This document shows, one piece after another, positions 27,217 through 36,236 of a DNA stretch of 64,000 bases (position 1 is the first letter of the stretch; every line of letters begins with the position of its first letter). The position numbers were made by a program, and so were the translations under genes. This stretch comes from Roseomonas mucosa ATCC BAA-692 (lineage in GTDB: Bacteria > Pseudomonadota > Alphaproteobacteria > Acetobacterales > Acetobacteraceae). Location: NCBI RefSeq assembly GCF_000622225.1, contig NZ_JHWD01000001.1, forward strand, positions 186,001 to 250,000, given 5' to 3'. The notes beneath the pieces are model-generated. The model was not told the DNA's origin. It saw only the letters and a program-made list of their open reading frames with translations, and made no database searches.

Positions 27217-27788
27217 ATCCGGTCCTTTCCGCGTCGGCCCCGCCCGGGCTCCAGCAGCTTGTAGTAGTAGTGGCCGGGCACGGTGGCGCCTTCGACCCGG
27301 GCATAGGCGGGGTGGGTTCCCCACCGGATATAGCCGCAGGCCTCGAAGAGCGCGATGGCGGTATGCTGCGTCGCACGCACGTCGAGGTTCAGCACCCGGT
27401 GGCCCAGCGCCGCCGCCCGTTCCTCCACCCGCCGCATCAGCAGCCGCGCGAGGCCGTGGCCGCGGGCATAGGGGGCGATATAGGCGTGGCTGAGCTGGGC
27501 GGCCCAGGCCTGGGCCTCGTTGTTGCGGGGCGGGCGCATGAGCTGGGCACTGCCGACCGGATGGCCATCCAGACGGGCGACGAAGAGCTCCCGCTCCGGC
27601 ACCAGCATCACGCCGCGGAAATGGCGCTCCAGGATCTCGCGCCCCTGCGGCATGATCCAGCCGAAGCCGCCGCCCTCGGCGATGGCGGCGTCGGTCGCCT
27701 CGCAGAGCTCGGCGAGGTCGGCCTCGTCCAGCGAATCGACCCGCTCCACCGAAAGCTCGTGCATGGGGTTGGGCAGGGGACCGTTCAC
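27213..27788 (-). CDS. GNAT family N-acetyltransferase in the his operon
   Basis: A 191-residue GNAT protein. Motif A, the acetyl-CoA pyrophosphate loop, is [19 protein letters not shown] (about residues 106-124). It is preceded by the beta-4 strand [16 protein letters not shown] and followed by [20 protein letters not shown]. The substrate is unknown. Its ATG overlaps the hisH stop by four bases and its stop overlaps the hisA start by four, so it is made in step with histidine enzymes. An acetyltransferase at this place is frequent in related bacteria, but I know of no proven role in the pathway. Confidence 0.88.
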   Translation of the reverse strand: MNGPLPNPMHELSVERVDSLDEADLAELCEATDAAIAEGGGFGWIMPQGREILERHFRGVMLVPERELFVARLDGHPVGSAQLMRPPRNNEAQAWAAQLSHAYIAPYARGHGLARLLMRRVEERAAALGHRVLNLDVRATQHTAIALFEACGYIRWGTHPAYARVEGATVPGHYYYKLLEPGRGRRGKDRM

Positions 27789-28438
27789 GGAGACCAGCGC
27801 AGGAAGTTGCCGAGCATGCGCAGGCCGAGGCCGCCGCTCTTCTCCACATGGAACTGCGTGCCGGCGAGGTTGTCGCGCCCCACCATGGCGCAGACCGGCC
27901 CGCCATAGCCGGCACTGGCCAGCAGCTCCCCGGCCGCTCCACCGCGGAGCGCGTAGGAATGCACGAAATAGGCGTGCTCCCCGGGCGCCACCCCGGCCAG
28001 AAGCGGGTGCGAAGGGGCCGCGAGGTCCAGCCCGTTCCAGCCCATCTGCGGCAGGGGCAGCGGGGAGGCATCAGGCCCGACCGGGTCCATCGGCGCGATC
28101 TCGCCCCGGATCCAGCCCAGGCCGGGATGGCTGCCGTGCTCCAGCCCGCGCTCGGCCATCAGCTGCATGCCGACGCAGATGCCCAGGAAGGGGCGGCCCC
28201 GCCGCTCCACTGCCTCGCGCAGCGCCTCCTCCATGCCCGGCAGCGCGTCCAGGCCGTGGCGGGTGGCTGCGAAGGCACCCTGGCCCGGCAGCACGACGCG
28301 GTCCGCCGCCGTGACATCCTCCGGCCGGGTGGTGACGTCGATCGCCGCCGCGAGGCCGGCCTCCCCGGCCGCCCGGCGAAAGGCGCGCAGCACGGAGGCG
28401 AGGTTGCCCGCCCCGGTGTCGATGACGGCGATCCTCAT
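27785..28438 (-). CDS. hisH: imidazole glycerol phosphate synthase, glutaminase subunit
   Basis: Class I glutamine amidotransferase that hydrolyses glutamine and passes ammonia to HisF. The 217-residue protein has the triad C88 (GICVGMQ), H197 and E199 (QFHVEKS). The start [19 protein letters not shown] is normal. One variation is GQGAF at residues 52-56 where many HisH proteins have GVGAF; the oxyanion-strand region is otherwise intact. The gene overlaps DUF2628 upstream and GNAT downstream by four bases each. Confidence 0.95.
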   Translation of the reverse strand: MRIAVIDTGAGNLASVLRAFRRAAGEAGLAAAIDVTTRPEDVTAADRVVLPGQGAFAATRHGLDALPGMEEALREAVERRGRPFLGICVGMQLMAERGLEHGSHPGLGWIRGEIAPMDPVGPDASPLPLPQMGWNGLDLAAPSHPLLAGVAPGEHAYFVHSYALRGGAAGELLASAGYGGPVCAMVGRDNLAGTQFHVEKSGGLGLRMLGNFLRWSP

Positions 28439-28821
28439 GCGGGCCTCCCGGCCGGGGATCGTCCACCCAGGCGCAGCAGCGCCACCTCCTCGTCCGCCCC
28501 GGCCACCACGCCGGATTCCGGCAGGCCGCGCCGCGCCAGCGTCCAGCGCTGCACGTCGCGGGCCTGGAAGCCCGTCAGCAGCGCCAGGGCGAGGCCGGCC
28601 CAGGAGGATGAGGCACCGGGCAGGAAGGCGATGGCGACGGCCAGCACGATCCAGCCGAGCAGGCCCCACCAGAGGCCCTTGAACAGGAACCAGAGCGGGC
28701 CGAACAGAAAGGCGGCGAAGGAGAAGCCTTCCGGCACCAGCACGGGCTCCGCCGCGCGGGGCGCCATGCCCGTGACGGGAACGGAGGTGCGGGGCGGCGT
28801 GTGGATGGTGAAGACCCGCAT
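28435..28821 (-). CDS. DUF2628 domain membrane protein
   Basis: A 128-residue protein with two hydrophobic segments: FSFAAFLFGPLWFLFKGLWW then GLLGWIVLAVAIAFLP, and a third possible one at WAGLALALLTGFQA. This FGPLWFLFKGLWW pattern is the DUF2628 hallmark; its function is unknown. It overlaps the hisB stop by one base (TGATG) and the hisH start by four (ATGA). Translation is therefore tightly coupled to the histidine enzymes, although the protein is predicted to sit in the membrane. Confidence 0.88.
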   Translation of the reverse strand: MRVFTIHTPPRTSVPVTGMAPRAAEPVLVPEGFSFAAFLFGPLWFLFKGLWWGLLGWIVLAVAIAFLPGASSSWAGLALALLTGFQARDVQRWTLARRGLPESGVVAGADEEVALLRLGGRSPAGRPA

Positions 28822-29441
28822 CACGCCTCCAGCATTCCCTTGGTCGAGGGGATCGCCCCCGCCGCGCGGGGGTCGGGCTCCACCGCCTGGCGCAGCGCGC
28901 GGGCCACGGCCTTGAAGCAGCCCTCGGCGACATGGTGCGCGTTGTGCCCGTGCCGCAGCATCACATGCAGGGCGAAGAGCCCGTTGGAGGAAAGGGCGCG
29001 GAAGAACTCCTCGAACAGCTCCGTGTCCATCTCCCCGATCTTCGGGCGCTCGAAGGGCACTTGCCAGACCAGGAAGGGGCGGCCCGAAAGGTCGATCGCC
29101 GCCTCGGCCAGTGCCTCGTCCATCGGCACCACGGCATGGCCGTAGCGCCGAATCCCGCGCTTCTCGCCCAGCGTGCGGCGCAGCGCCTGGCCCAGCACGA
29201 TGCCGACATCCTCGGTGGTGTGGTGGAAGTCCACATGCAGGTCGCCCCGCGCCTCGACCCTGAGGTCGAACATGGCGTGGCGGGCCAGCGCCGTCAGCAT
29301 GTGGTCCAGGAAGCCGATGCCCGTCGCGATCTCCGCCTGTCCCGTGCCGTCGAGGTCGAGGCGGAGCGTGATGGCGGTCTCGCCCGTCTCGCGGGCGATC
29401 TCGGCGATGCGGGGGGCGAGGGGAGCGGGGACGGCATTCAT
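28821..29441 (-). CDS. hisB: imidazoleglycerol-phosphate dehydratase
   Basis: Dehydrates IGP to imidazole acetol phosphate. The 206-residue monofunctional HisB has the duplicated metal-binding motifs: GIGFLDHMLTALARHAMFDL and DFHHTTEDVGI in the first repeat, and HVMLRHGHNAHHVAEGCFKA in the second. The acidic EMDTELFEEFFRALS helix is present. It is the first gene of a five-gene leftward unit hisB-DUF2628-hisH-GNAT-hisA. Upstream are 103 nt before the end of the TonB-like gene, with no obvious leader-peptide attenuator. Confidence 0.95.
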   Translation of the reverse strand: MNAVPAPLAPRIAEIARETGETAITLRLDLDGTGQAEIATGIGFLDHMLTALARHAMFDLRVEARGDLHVDFHHTTEDVGIVLGQALRRTLGEKRGIRRYGHAVVPMDEALAEAAIDLSGRPFLVWQVPFERPKIGEMDTELFEEFFRALSSNGLFALHVMLRHGHNAHHVAEGCFKAVARALRQAVEPDPRAAGAIPSTKGMLEA

Positions 29442-29544
29442 GGCGTCCGTTTAGTCCCGAGGGGGCAACCGGGGGAAGAGGGAGGCGCGGCCAGGGAAAG
29501 CCGCCGCCCGCCGGCATCCGGCAGGAGGCCGCGCCGGCATGGGT

Positions 29545-30735
29545 TCAGCGGCGGATCAGGATGTAGTCGATGGTCAGGGTGATCTCCGTGCTGTCGGCCC
29601 TGGTCCCTTCCGGAAAGGGCGGCAGGGTCTTGTCCCGCAGCATGGCCTGCGCGCCCATGTCGAGCCACTTGGAGCCGGACCGGCTGACCAGCCGCAGGTC
29701 CTGCACCCGCCCGTTCTTCAGCACGGTGAAGCGCACGGTGGCGGTGCCGTCCTCCCCCGCCATGGCGGCCATCTGCGGGTAGTAGCCGTTCCGGTCCAGC
29801 CAGGCGCGGAAGGCGGCCATCCAGTCGGCGCCCGGATTGGCGCCCTGGATCCTCACCGAGGTCCCGAGGTCGGAGGGCGAGGCGGCGCGCGGCGCGCGCG
29901 GGGAGGGCGTGTTGAAGGACAGGTCGAGCCCGCGGCCCTGGCCGGTGGCGTTCGGCCGGATGTTCGGGCGCGGCACGGCCTGGGACAGGTTCACCGCCGG
30001 GCCGCGGCTGAGGTCCAGCGCCCCGGCGAAGGGCGAGGGCGCGCGATGCGGCGCGGGCGGCCGGGCGGGCGCGGGAGCTGCCGGGCGGGGCGGCGCCGGG
30101 GGCGCGGGAGGCGGCGGTGGCGGCAGCTCCTCCGCGACCGTGGGCGGCTGCGGCGGCGGGGGTTCGGCCGTGCGTGGCTGGGGCGGGGTGGGAAGCGGCG
30201 GCGGCGGGGCGGGGGGCGGCGGGGCCTCCTGCGCCTGCGGGGTGGGCTCGGGCTGCGGCGCCTGCACGGGCGGGGTCTCGGCCGGCGGGGCCAGCGGGGC
30301 GGCTTCCGGCCGCGGCGCCTCGGCCAGGGCGGGCGGCGGCGGGGCGGCGCTTTCGGGGCTCGGCGGCGGCATGGGGGCCGAGGGAGGCTCCTGCGGCCGT
30401 GCGGTCCGCTGCGCGTCCCCGGCATCCTCGAAGATCACCGGCACGCCGGCCTCGGGCAAGGGTGTCGGCTGTTCCCGCCCCTGCCAGGTCAGCAGCAGCG
30501 CCAGAAGGAGGGCGGCATGGAGCAGGGCCGAGGCGAGAAAGGCCGGCCGCCGCCAGCGGCGCCAGCCACGATCCTCCGGCCGCTTGCCGCCGGATGGCGG
30601 GCGGGCGGGCGCGGGAGGTCGCGCCGGCGCGCCATGACCGCCACCGGGTGGCAGCGGGGGCGGGGCGGGCAGCAGGCCGGGAGGCTGACGCAGGGCCATG
30701 GCCGGCAGGACCGGGGCGAGCCGTTGCACGCGCAT
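29545..30735 (-). CDS. TonB-like energy transducer protein
   Basis: A 396-residue protein. After an N-terminal Pro-rich cytoplasmic segment comes one transmembrane helix (about residues 68-86, FLASALLHAALLLALLLTW), then a very proline-rich periplasmic region (about 100-240) and a C-terminal TonB-type domain. The C-terminal domain contains RAWLDRNGYYPQMAAMAGEDGTA followed by VRFTVLKNGRVQDLRLVSRSG. TonB couples the proton gradient, through ExbB/ExbD, to outer-membrane receptors. No exbB, exbD or receptor gene is adjacent, so it may be an accessory TonB. The long cytoplasmic N-terminus is unusual and the start is uncertain. Confidence 0.82.
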   Translation of the reverse strand: MRVQRLAPVLPAMALRQPPGLLPAPPPLPPGGGHGAPARPPAPARPPSGGKRPEDRGWRRWRRPAFLASALLHAALLLALLLTWQGREQPTPLPEAGVPVIFEDAGDAQRTARPQEPPSAPMPPPSPESAAPPPPALAEAPRPEAAPLAPPAETPPVQAPQPEPTPQAQEAPPPPAPPPPLPTPPQPRTAEPPPPQPPTVAEELPPPPPPAPPAPPRPAAPAPARPPAPHRAPSPFAGALDLSRGPAVNLSQAVPRPNIRPNATGQGRGLDLSFNTPSPRAPRAASPSDLGTSVRIQGANPGADWMAAFRAWLDRNGYYPQMAAMAGEDGTATVRFTVLKNGRVQDLRLVSRSGSKWLDMGAQAMLRDKTLPPFPEGTRADSTEITLTIDYILIRR

Positions 30736-31232
30736 GCGATTCAACTTCCGCAGCCTGTCCTGACCAAGAGATTCCGGCTCACCTTGCCCGGCATCGTGCC
30801 CCATTCCACCCGCCCGGGGACATCCATGACCCCAGGCCTTCTCATCAAGGCGCCCTCGGCCGGACCTGACCCCACAGGCTGATCCATCCGGGACCCTGTC
30901 CGGCATCCTGTCGCGCCGCGTCCGTCCGGAAGCCAGTCGGCGGCGCCACCCCGAAAGGTTGGTCCCCGAAGGCGACGGCCAGGGCCGCCCGCCTGGCGAA
31001 GGGGGTGCCGGCACCGCCAGGGGGCGCAGCAAAGCACAGCGGCGCCTCTTCCGCACCCGCCTTCTGCGCTCCGCCCAGGGCGTTCCCGGCACAGTTCCGG
31101 CGGTGTTCCGGGGGGAATCCGGCGGCGCCCTGGCCGGAGGAGACCGAGCCCTTCCGGCACTGCGACCCTGCCCTGCGTTCCGCCCCACCCCCCGGATTGC
31201 GCTGCGGCGCGGGGATCGCCACATCGCGGTCC
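30736..31232. other. 497-bp gap between tonB-like gene and hslV
   Basis: This divergent gap should hold promoters for both sides. Open frames here (one leftward over most of it) lack a ribosome-binding site and codon character and read as Arg/Gly/Pro-rich noise. A GGTGCCGGCACC palindrome lies near 31005. I could not find a convincing heat-shock type promoter before hslV, nor a repeat shared with other gaps. Confidence 0.35.
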
Positions 31233-31802
31233 ATGCAACAGCATTCCAACCACGACCCTCTTCGTGACCCCCTCGGTTGGCACGGCACCACCATCCTCTG
31301 CGTCCGCAAGGACGGGAAGGTGGCCATGGCCGGCGACGGCCAGGTGTCCATGGGTCAGACCGTCGTCAAGAACAACGCCCGCAAGGTCCGCCGCATCGCC
31401 GGCGGCCGGGTGATCACCGGCTTCGCCGGCGCCACCGCGGACGCCTTCACCCTGCTCGAACGCCTCGAGGCCAAGCTGGAACGGTTTCCCGACCAGCTCG
31501 AACGCGCCGCGGTGGAACTTGCCAAGGACTGGCGCACCGACCGCTACCTGCGGCGGCTGGAGGCGCTGCTCGCTGTGGCGGATAGCAACCGCTCCCTGCT
31601 GATCACCGGCCAGGGCGACGTGCTGGAGCCGGAGGACCAGATCATCGGCATCGGCTCCGGCGGCAACTACGCCCTCGCCGCCGCCCGCGCGCTGATGCCG
31701 GTGGAGGGGCTGGACGCGGAGGAGATCGCCCGCCGCGCCATGACCATCGCCGCCGATATCTGCGTCTATACCAATGGCCGCTTCGTGCTGGAGACCCTGT
31801 GA
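31233..31802 (+). CDS. hslV: ATP-dependent protease HslVU, peptidase subunit
   Basis: Proteasome-like threonine protease that works with HslU in cytoplasmic protein quality control. The 189-residue precursor is expected to lose 18 residues, exposing Thr19 in [16 protein letters not shown] as the catalytic nucleophile. [21 protein letters not shown] and [20 protein letters not shown] are standard, and [14 protein letters not shown] is the conserved C-terminal segment. The propeptide is longer than the short one in E. coli. The stop overlaps the possible GTG start of hslU. Confidence 0.96.
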   Translation: MQQHSNHDPLRDPLGWHGTTILCVRKDGKVAMAGDGQVSMGQTVVKNNARKVRRIAGGRVITGFAGATADAFTLLERLEAKLERFPDQLERAAVELAKDWRTDRYLRRLEALLAVADSNRSLLITGQGDVLEPEDQIIGIGSGGNYALAAARALMPVEGLDAEEIARRAMTIAADICVYTNGRFVLETL

Positions 31803-31804
31803 CC

Positions 31805-33151
31805 ATGCCGCTGGACAACTCCCCCGCCGCGGCCGAGCCCGTGAACCTGTCTCCGCGCGAGATCGTTTCGGAGCTCGACCGCTTCATCATCGGCCAGGGC
31901 GACGCCAAGCGCGCCGTGGCCATCGCGCTGCGCAACCGCTGGCGCCGCCAGCAGCTTCCTGAGGGGCTGCGCGAGGAGGTGGTGCCGAAGAACATCCTGA
32001 TGATCGGCCCGACCGGCGTGGGCAAGACGGAGATCGCCCGCCGCCTGGCCAAGCTCGCCAACGCGCCCTTCCTCAAGGTCGAGGCCACGAAGTTCACCGA
32101 GGTCGGCTATGTCGGCCGCGACGTGGAGCAGATCGTGCGCGACCTGGTGGAGGCCGCCATCGTGCAGGTGCGCGACACCGCCCGGCGCGACGTGCAGGCC
32201 AAGGCCGAGGTCAACGCCGAGGAGCGCATCGTCACCGCCCTGGTGGGCGAGGGCGCCTCGGGCGAGACGCGCATGAAGTTCCGCCGCATGCTCCGCGAGG
32301 GATCGCTGGAGGACAAGGAAGTGGAGATCCAGGTCGCCGATGGCGGCGGCACGCCGGTCGGCATGATGGACATCCCCGGCATGCCGCCCGGCGCGCAGAT
32401 GGCGAACATGCAGGAGATGCTCGGCAAGATGTTCGGCGGCCGCCAGCGCCCGCGCAAGATGCACGTCGCCGACGCGCGTCCGCTGCTGGTGCGGGAGGAG
32501 GCGGACAAGCTGCTCGATCAGGAGAAGCTGACCCGCGACGCGGTGTCCCATGCCGAGAACCACGGCATCGTCTTCATCGACGAGATCGACAAGGTCTGTG
32601 CCCGCACCACGGAGGGCTTCCGTGGCGGCGACGTGAGCCGCGAGGGCGTGCAGCGCGACCTGCTGCCGCTGATCGAGGGCACCACGGTGAACACCAAGCA
32701 CGGGCCGGTGAAGACGGACCATATCCTCTTCATCGCCTCGGGCGCCTTCCACCTCGCCAAGCCCTCAGACCTGCTGCCGGAGCTGCAGGGACGCCTGCCG
32801 ATTCGCGTGGAGCTGAGCGCGCTGACGCGCGACGACTTCCGCCGCATCCTGACCGAGCCGGAGCATTCGCTGGCCAAGCAGTATGTCGCCCTGCTCGGCA
32901 CCGAGGGCGTGCGGCTGAGCTTCGGCGAGGATGCGATGGACGCGATCGCCGACATGGCGGCGGACATCAACGCGCGGGTAGAGAATATCGGCGCCCGTCG
33001 CCTCGCCACCGTGCTGGAGCGGCTGCTGGAGGAGCTGAGCTTCACCGCCGCCGACCGTGCCGGGCAGGAGGTCGCCATCGACGCCGCTTATGTGCGGGAG
33101 AAGGTTGGCGCCCTGGCTGCGAGTACCGATCTGAGCCGGTTCATTCTCTGA
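31805..33151 (+). CDS. hslU: ATP-dependent protease HslVU, ATPase subunit
   Basis: AAA+ unfoldase that feeds proteins to HslV. The 448-residue protein has Walker [10 protein letters not shown] (about residues 61-69) and Walker [10 protein letters not shown], an intermediate I-domain from about 110 to 235, then [19 protein letters not shown] with sensor 1, and the arginine-finger/sensor-2 region [19 protein letters not shown] near the C-terminus. The final residues LSRFIL match the HslU tail that docks into HslV. ATG 31805 is used; GTG 31799, which overlaps the hslV stop, would add two residues. Confidence 0.96.
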   Translation: MPLDNSPAAAEPVNLSPREIVSELDRFIIGQGDAKRAVAIALRNRWRRQQLPEGLREEVVPKNILMIGPTGVGKTEIARRLAKLANAPFLKVEATKFTEVGYVGRDVEQIVRDLVEAAIVQVRDTARRDVQAKAEVNAEERIVTALVGEGASGETRMKFRRMLREGSLEDKEVEIQVADGGGTPVGMMDIPGMPPGAQMANMQEMLGKMFGGRQRPRKMHVADARPLLVREEADKLLDQEKLTRDAVSHAENHGIVFIDEIDKVCARTTEGFRGGDVSREGVQRDLLPLIEGTTVNTKHGPVKTDHILFIASGAFHLAKPSDLLPELQGRLPIRVELSALTRDDFRRILTEPEHSLAKQYVALLGTEGVRLSFGEDAMDAIADMAADINARVENIGARRLATVLERLLEELSFTAADRAGQEVAIDAAYVREKVGALAASTDLSRFIL

Positions 33152-33486
33152 GCCGTGGCTCTCCGGGGGAGTTGCCGCCTTCCCCGAACCCTCTCCGCCA
33201 GGACGCTGCGCGCCCTGGATCCGTTTTCGTTGGCGCCCGCTGATGCCTGATCGCGCCGGAGAGTTTGGCTCTCCGGCGACTGCGGGCGCCAAAAGCGCGG
33301 CCGGGATGTCCTTCTTTTCGGGAGCCCCGCCGATCCACCTGCGCCCGGGGATCGGGGCGCAGGCTGACAACCGCCACCGGAACCACTGAAAGCCCGGGGT
33401 CCGGGGACCGGCTTCGGTCCCCGGCGGAGTGGGGGTCTCGGGGACGAGGCAGAGCCTTGCTCCCGGGACGGCCGGGAAGCGCAACG
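33152..33486. repeat. dispersed intergenic repeat, full copy 2
   Basis: It fills most of the 352-bp gap between hslU and the leftward permease gene and matches 54277-54624 along its length. Key blocks are CCGCCAGGACGCTGCGCGCC (33178 on), TGATCGCGCCGGAGAG, a hairpin at 33254-33278, TCGGGAGCCCC, AAAGCCCGGGGTCCGGGGAC (33388 on), and a hairpin at 33401-33424 (CCGGGGACCG, loop GCTT, CGGTCCCCGG). Its right end, reading backward, matches the left end of copy 1 (CGTTGCGCT, GCAAGGCTC, TCCGCC), so the element has inverted ends. No coding sequence is seen. Confidence 0.8.
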
Positions 33487-33503
33487 TCCAGACCGCCTGC
33501 GCC

Positions 33504-35516
33504 TCACTCCGCTGCCGGGGCCATCTCCGGCACCTGGCTCGCGGCGCGAACGGTTTTCAGGCAGGCGGTGACGGTTTCGGCGAGGGAGGTGGTGTAGTGC
33601 TCCGCACCGATGGCGCCGCGCAGGGCGGCGTCGCGCAGCACCTCGTCCTGCGCGTCCCAGAGGCCTACCACGACAGGTGCGCCGGGGGCCTTCTGCCGCA
33701 GCCGGCGGAGCAGGTAGCGGAGATGCGCCGGGCTACCGGATATATCCAGGTAGGACAGGCAGATCATGGCCACGCCCGAGAAATCCTGCCGCCCGATCGC
33801 GGTGCGGGAAACCGCCTCGTGCGGCAGCAGGCGCGCGCCCAGCCCGTGCCGGCCCAGGATCTGGACCAGCATGGCGGAGGCCGCCTCGTCGAGCGGCCCG
33901 CGTCCGGGCAGGCAGAGCACCGCGCCCTCGCCACGCCAGGCCTCGGGCCAGGATTCCGGCGGCGGCAGCACCACGGCGGGAGCGGCGCGGCGGGGCAGGG
34001 CCTTTTCCGCCACGCTCTGCTCCTCCACAGCGCTGCGTTCCTCGGGCGGCGTCGGGTCGCGGTCTTCCTGTTCGGCCAGGGACTGCACGAGGACGGAGGT
34101 CGTGTCGCGGATCTGCTGCAGTTTGGCCTCGGACAGCACGCCGCGCTGCGCGTCGTTGGCCGCCAGCCGCAGGCCCTTGAGCGCCACCTCGTCGTAGTAG
34201 GAGGAAAGGGGCCGGTCCTCCAGCAGGCTCTCGGCCTGCGCCTGGGCCTCGTCCGCGTCGCCGGCCAGCATCCGCTGGTAGAAGTTCTCCGCGGGCGTCA
34301 GGGCGGGCCGGTCGCCCAGCATGACGTCAAGGAATTCCAGCCGCTCCACATGCCGGCCCAGCACCACGAGGCAGAGGGTGAGGGGTGTGGCCAGGATCAG
34401 GCCGATCGGGCCCCAGAGCCAGGTCCAGAAGATCGCCGCGACGATGACCGAGACGGGGGAGAGGCCGGTGCTGTGGCCATAGACCATCGGCTCCACCACC
34501 TGGCCCATGATGGGTTCCGTCACCAGGAAGAGGGCGGCAGTCCAGATCACCATGTTCCAGCCGGGATCGACACCTGCGGCCAGGGCGATGGGCAGGGCGG
34601 CGGCCAGTAGCGCGCCGACATAGGGGATGAAGCGGAACAGCGCGGCCAGGATGCCCCAGAGCAGCGGGCTCGGCACGCCGATGAAGAAGAGCCCGGCCGC
34701 CACCAAGGCGCCGAAGCAGCCGTTGATGGCGAGCTGGGCGAGGAAGTACTTCGACAGGCGCTTGGCCGCGTCGTCCAGGGCCACGGTGGTGCGGTGCAGG
34801 TCGTCCGAGCCGAAGAGGCGGATCAGCCGGTCCCGCAGGTCAGCCTGCTGGAGCAGGATGAAGATGGCGACGATGAAGACGATGAAGACCGTCTCCAGCG
34901 GTCCCAGCACGGGCGAGAGCAGTCGCTGCGCCAGTTCCATGGGCGAGGGCGGGCCCTGCTGGATCTCCACCGGCAGTGGCCGGGTGCCTTCGCCGGGCGT
35001 GGCGGCGGGTGGCGTGCCCGGCTGGGCATGGTCGATCTGCCGCACGAAATCGTTCACCCAGCCCAGGGCGGTGCCCTGCACCGTGTCCACCTTCCGCTGG
35101 ATGGTGACCTGATAGCGCGGCAGGTCCTGCGCCAGCCCGGCGATCTGCAGGCCGATGATGCTGCCCAGCACCAGGATCACGCTCATGGCAAGCAGCACCG
35201 CCGCCAGCACGGCCGGGGTGCGCCAGAGGCCCAGGCGGCGGAGAAGGCCGACGATCGGCGCCACCACGAAGGACAGCAGGATGGCCAGGGTGATCGGGAT
35301 CAGCACCTCGCGCGCCAAGTAGAGCGCGCTGACCACCACGACGGCGACCACGATGGTCAGCAGGTGCTTCAGGTCGGGGCTGTAGGGCGGGGGAACCTGG
35401 GCTGGGGGAGGAGGGACCTGCCGGGCACCCTGGGCCGCGGACAGGCCGACCGGGCTGGAAGCCATGGCTGGCGCCGGGGGGGATGACGCAGGGATAGCGG
35501 AAGACGGGTCGGGCAT
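33504..35516 (-). CDS. AI-2E family transporter with C-terminal alpha/beta domain
   Basis: A 670-residue membrane protein. Residues 50-395 form the AI-2E/PerM/YdiK permease domain, with clusters of helices near LLTIVVAVVVVSALYLARE, then LETVFIVFIVAIFILLQQAD, then FRFIPYVGALLAAALPIAL and VVEPMVYGHSTGLSPVSVIV, which is the family signature. Families of this type export small molecules or ions, and the substrate is unknown. Residues 397-670 are an added cytoplasmic part. It has a helical segment, a charged linker, then a probable alternating alpha/beta domain (about 530-655) of the flavodoxin or B12-binding kind. Normal family members end near residue 360. Confidence 0.87.
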   Translation of the reverse strand: MPDPSSAIPASSPPAPAMASSPVGLSAAQGARQVPPPPAQVPPPYSPDLKHLLTIVVAVVVVSALYLAREVLIPITLAILLSFVVAPIVGLLRRLGLWRTPAVLAAVLLAMSVILVLGSIIGLQIAGLAQDLPRYQVTIQRKVDTVQGTALGWVNDFVRQIDHAQPGTPPAATPGEGTRPLPVEIQQGPPSPMELAQRLLSPVLGPLETVFIVFIVAIFILLQQADLRDRLIRLFGSDDLHRTTVALDDAAKRLSKYFLAQLAINGCFGALVAAGLFFIGVPSPLLWGILAALFRFIPYVGALLAAALPIALAAGVDPGWNMVIWTAALFLVTEPIMGQVVEPMVYGHSTGLSPVSVIVAAIFWTWLWGPIGLILATPLTLCLVVLGRHVERLEFLDVMLGDRPALTPAENFYQRMLAGDADEAQAQAESLLEDRPLSSYYDEVALKGLRLAANDAQRGVLSEAKLQQIRDTTSVLVQSLAEQEDRDPTPPEERSAVEEQSVAEKALPRRAAPAVVLPPPESWPEAWRGEGAVLCLPGRGPLDEAASAMLVQILGRHGLGARLLPHEAVSRTAIGRQDFSGVAMICLSYLDISGSPAHLRYLLRRLRQKAPGAPVVVGLWDAQDEVLRDAALRGAIGAEHYTTSLAETVTACLKTVRAASQVPEMAPAAE

Positions 35517-35841
35517 CGGGCCACATCATGGTGAGGTATGGCCTGCAACGCGTGATGTGACGGAACGGCACACAGGCTCGTTCTCACAACTGCAACAACC
35601 CCGCTGTTCCGCAGGGTGTGTCTCCAGAATGGCAAGGATGCGCCGAAAACAGGACGGAACGCAGGCGGCAGGGCCCGGATGAGCGGCTCCCGCACCGCCA
35701 TCCGGGCCAGGAAGCCGGCGCGGGACCCCACGTCCCGCGATCCGGCCTCCCCCGCGAGGGGGAGGCGCCTTGCGCTGCCTCCGGTGGCGGCGGCCGTGAC
35801 CGTCGCCGCGCGTTGGTAAGGCAGCGCCGGGGCGCGCCGTG
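35517..35841. other. 325-bp gap with a strong hairpin, between AI-2E and csbD genes
   Basis: No supported gene. GCCTCCCCC-GCGA-GGGGGAGGC (35745-35766) is a perfect nine-base-pair hairpin about 75 nt past the stop of the leftward CsbD gene and may stop its transcript, although there is no T-run. The stretch nearer 35517 (GTGATGTGACGGAACGGCACAC) is less GC-rich and is the likely promoter area of the permease gene. Confidence 0.45.
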
Positions 35842-36078
35842 TCAGATGATGCGGAGCCGCCCGATCAGCCAGCCGATGCCGACCGCGATCAGGGCGGAGG
35901 TCAGCGGCTGCTCGCGGATCGTGTCCGCCAGGCCGCCCAGGGCGTTCTCGGCACGGCCCTCGGCCTCGTAGTAGTCGCCGCGAGCCTGCATCCGGCTGTC
36001 GCCGATCAGCTCGCCCGTGGCGCTCTGCAGGCGGCCGGCGCCCTGCTTCGCGGCGCCGATGATCCGGTCTTCATCCAT
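35842..36078 (-). CDS. CsbD family stress protein with C-terminal membrane anchor
   Basis: A 78-residue protein. The first 45 residues carry the CsbD repeat (MDEDRIIGAAKQGAGRLQSA followed by TGELIGDSRMQARGDYYEAE). CsbD proteins are induced by general stress but have no known activity. The C-terminal LTSALIAVGIGWLIGRLRII is a predicted transmembrane helix with the GWLIGRL ending seen in DUF883-like ribosome or membrane anchors. So the protein combines both features. It stands alone, with an ATG start at 36078. Confidence 0.85.
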   Translation of the reverse strand: MDEDRIIGAAKQGAGRLQSATGELIGDSRMQARGDYYEAEGRAENALGGLADTIREQPLTSALIAVGIGWLIGRLRII

Positions 36079-36236
36079 GGCATGAACCTCGCTTCCCTGA
36101 TGCCAGGGGCCTTCCCCAAGCTCTGGGCGACCAACGCACCGGGTGGAAGAAGGTTTGGCCGGGAGAGTGCCGGCGGGGCGGATGAGGGCCGGCGGATTTG
36201 CCGGCCCACCAGGCCCGCCGCCGGTGCGGCGGGGTT

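Noticed and set aside
30741-31283. Possible small leftward gene upstream of hslV
   Set aside because: Gly/Arg/Pro-rich product, no ribosome-binding site, start inside hslV; no sign of selection on codons.
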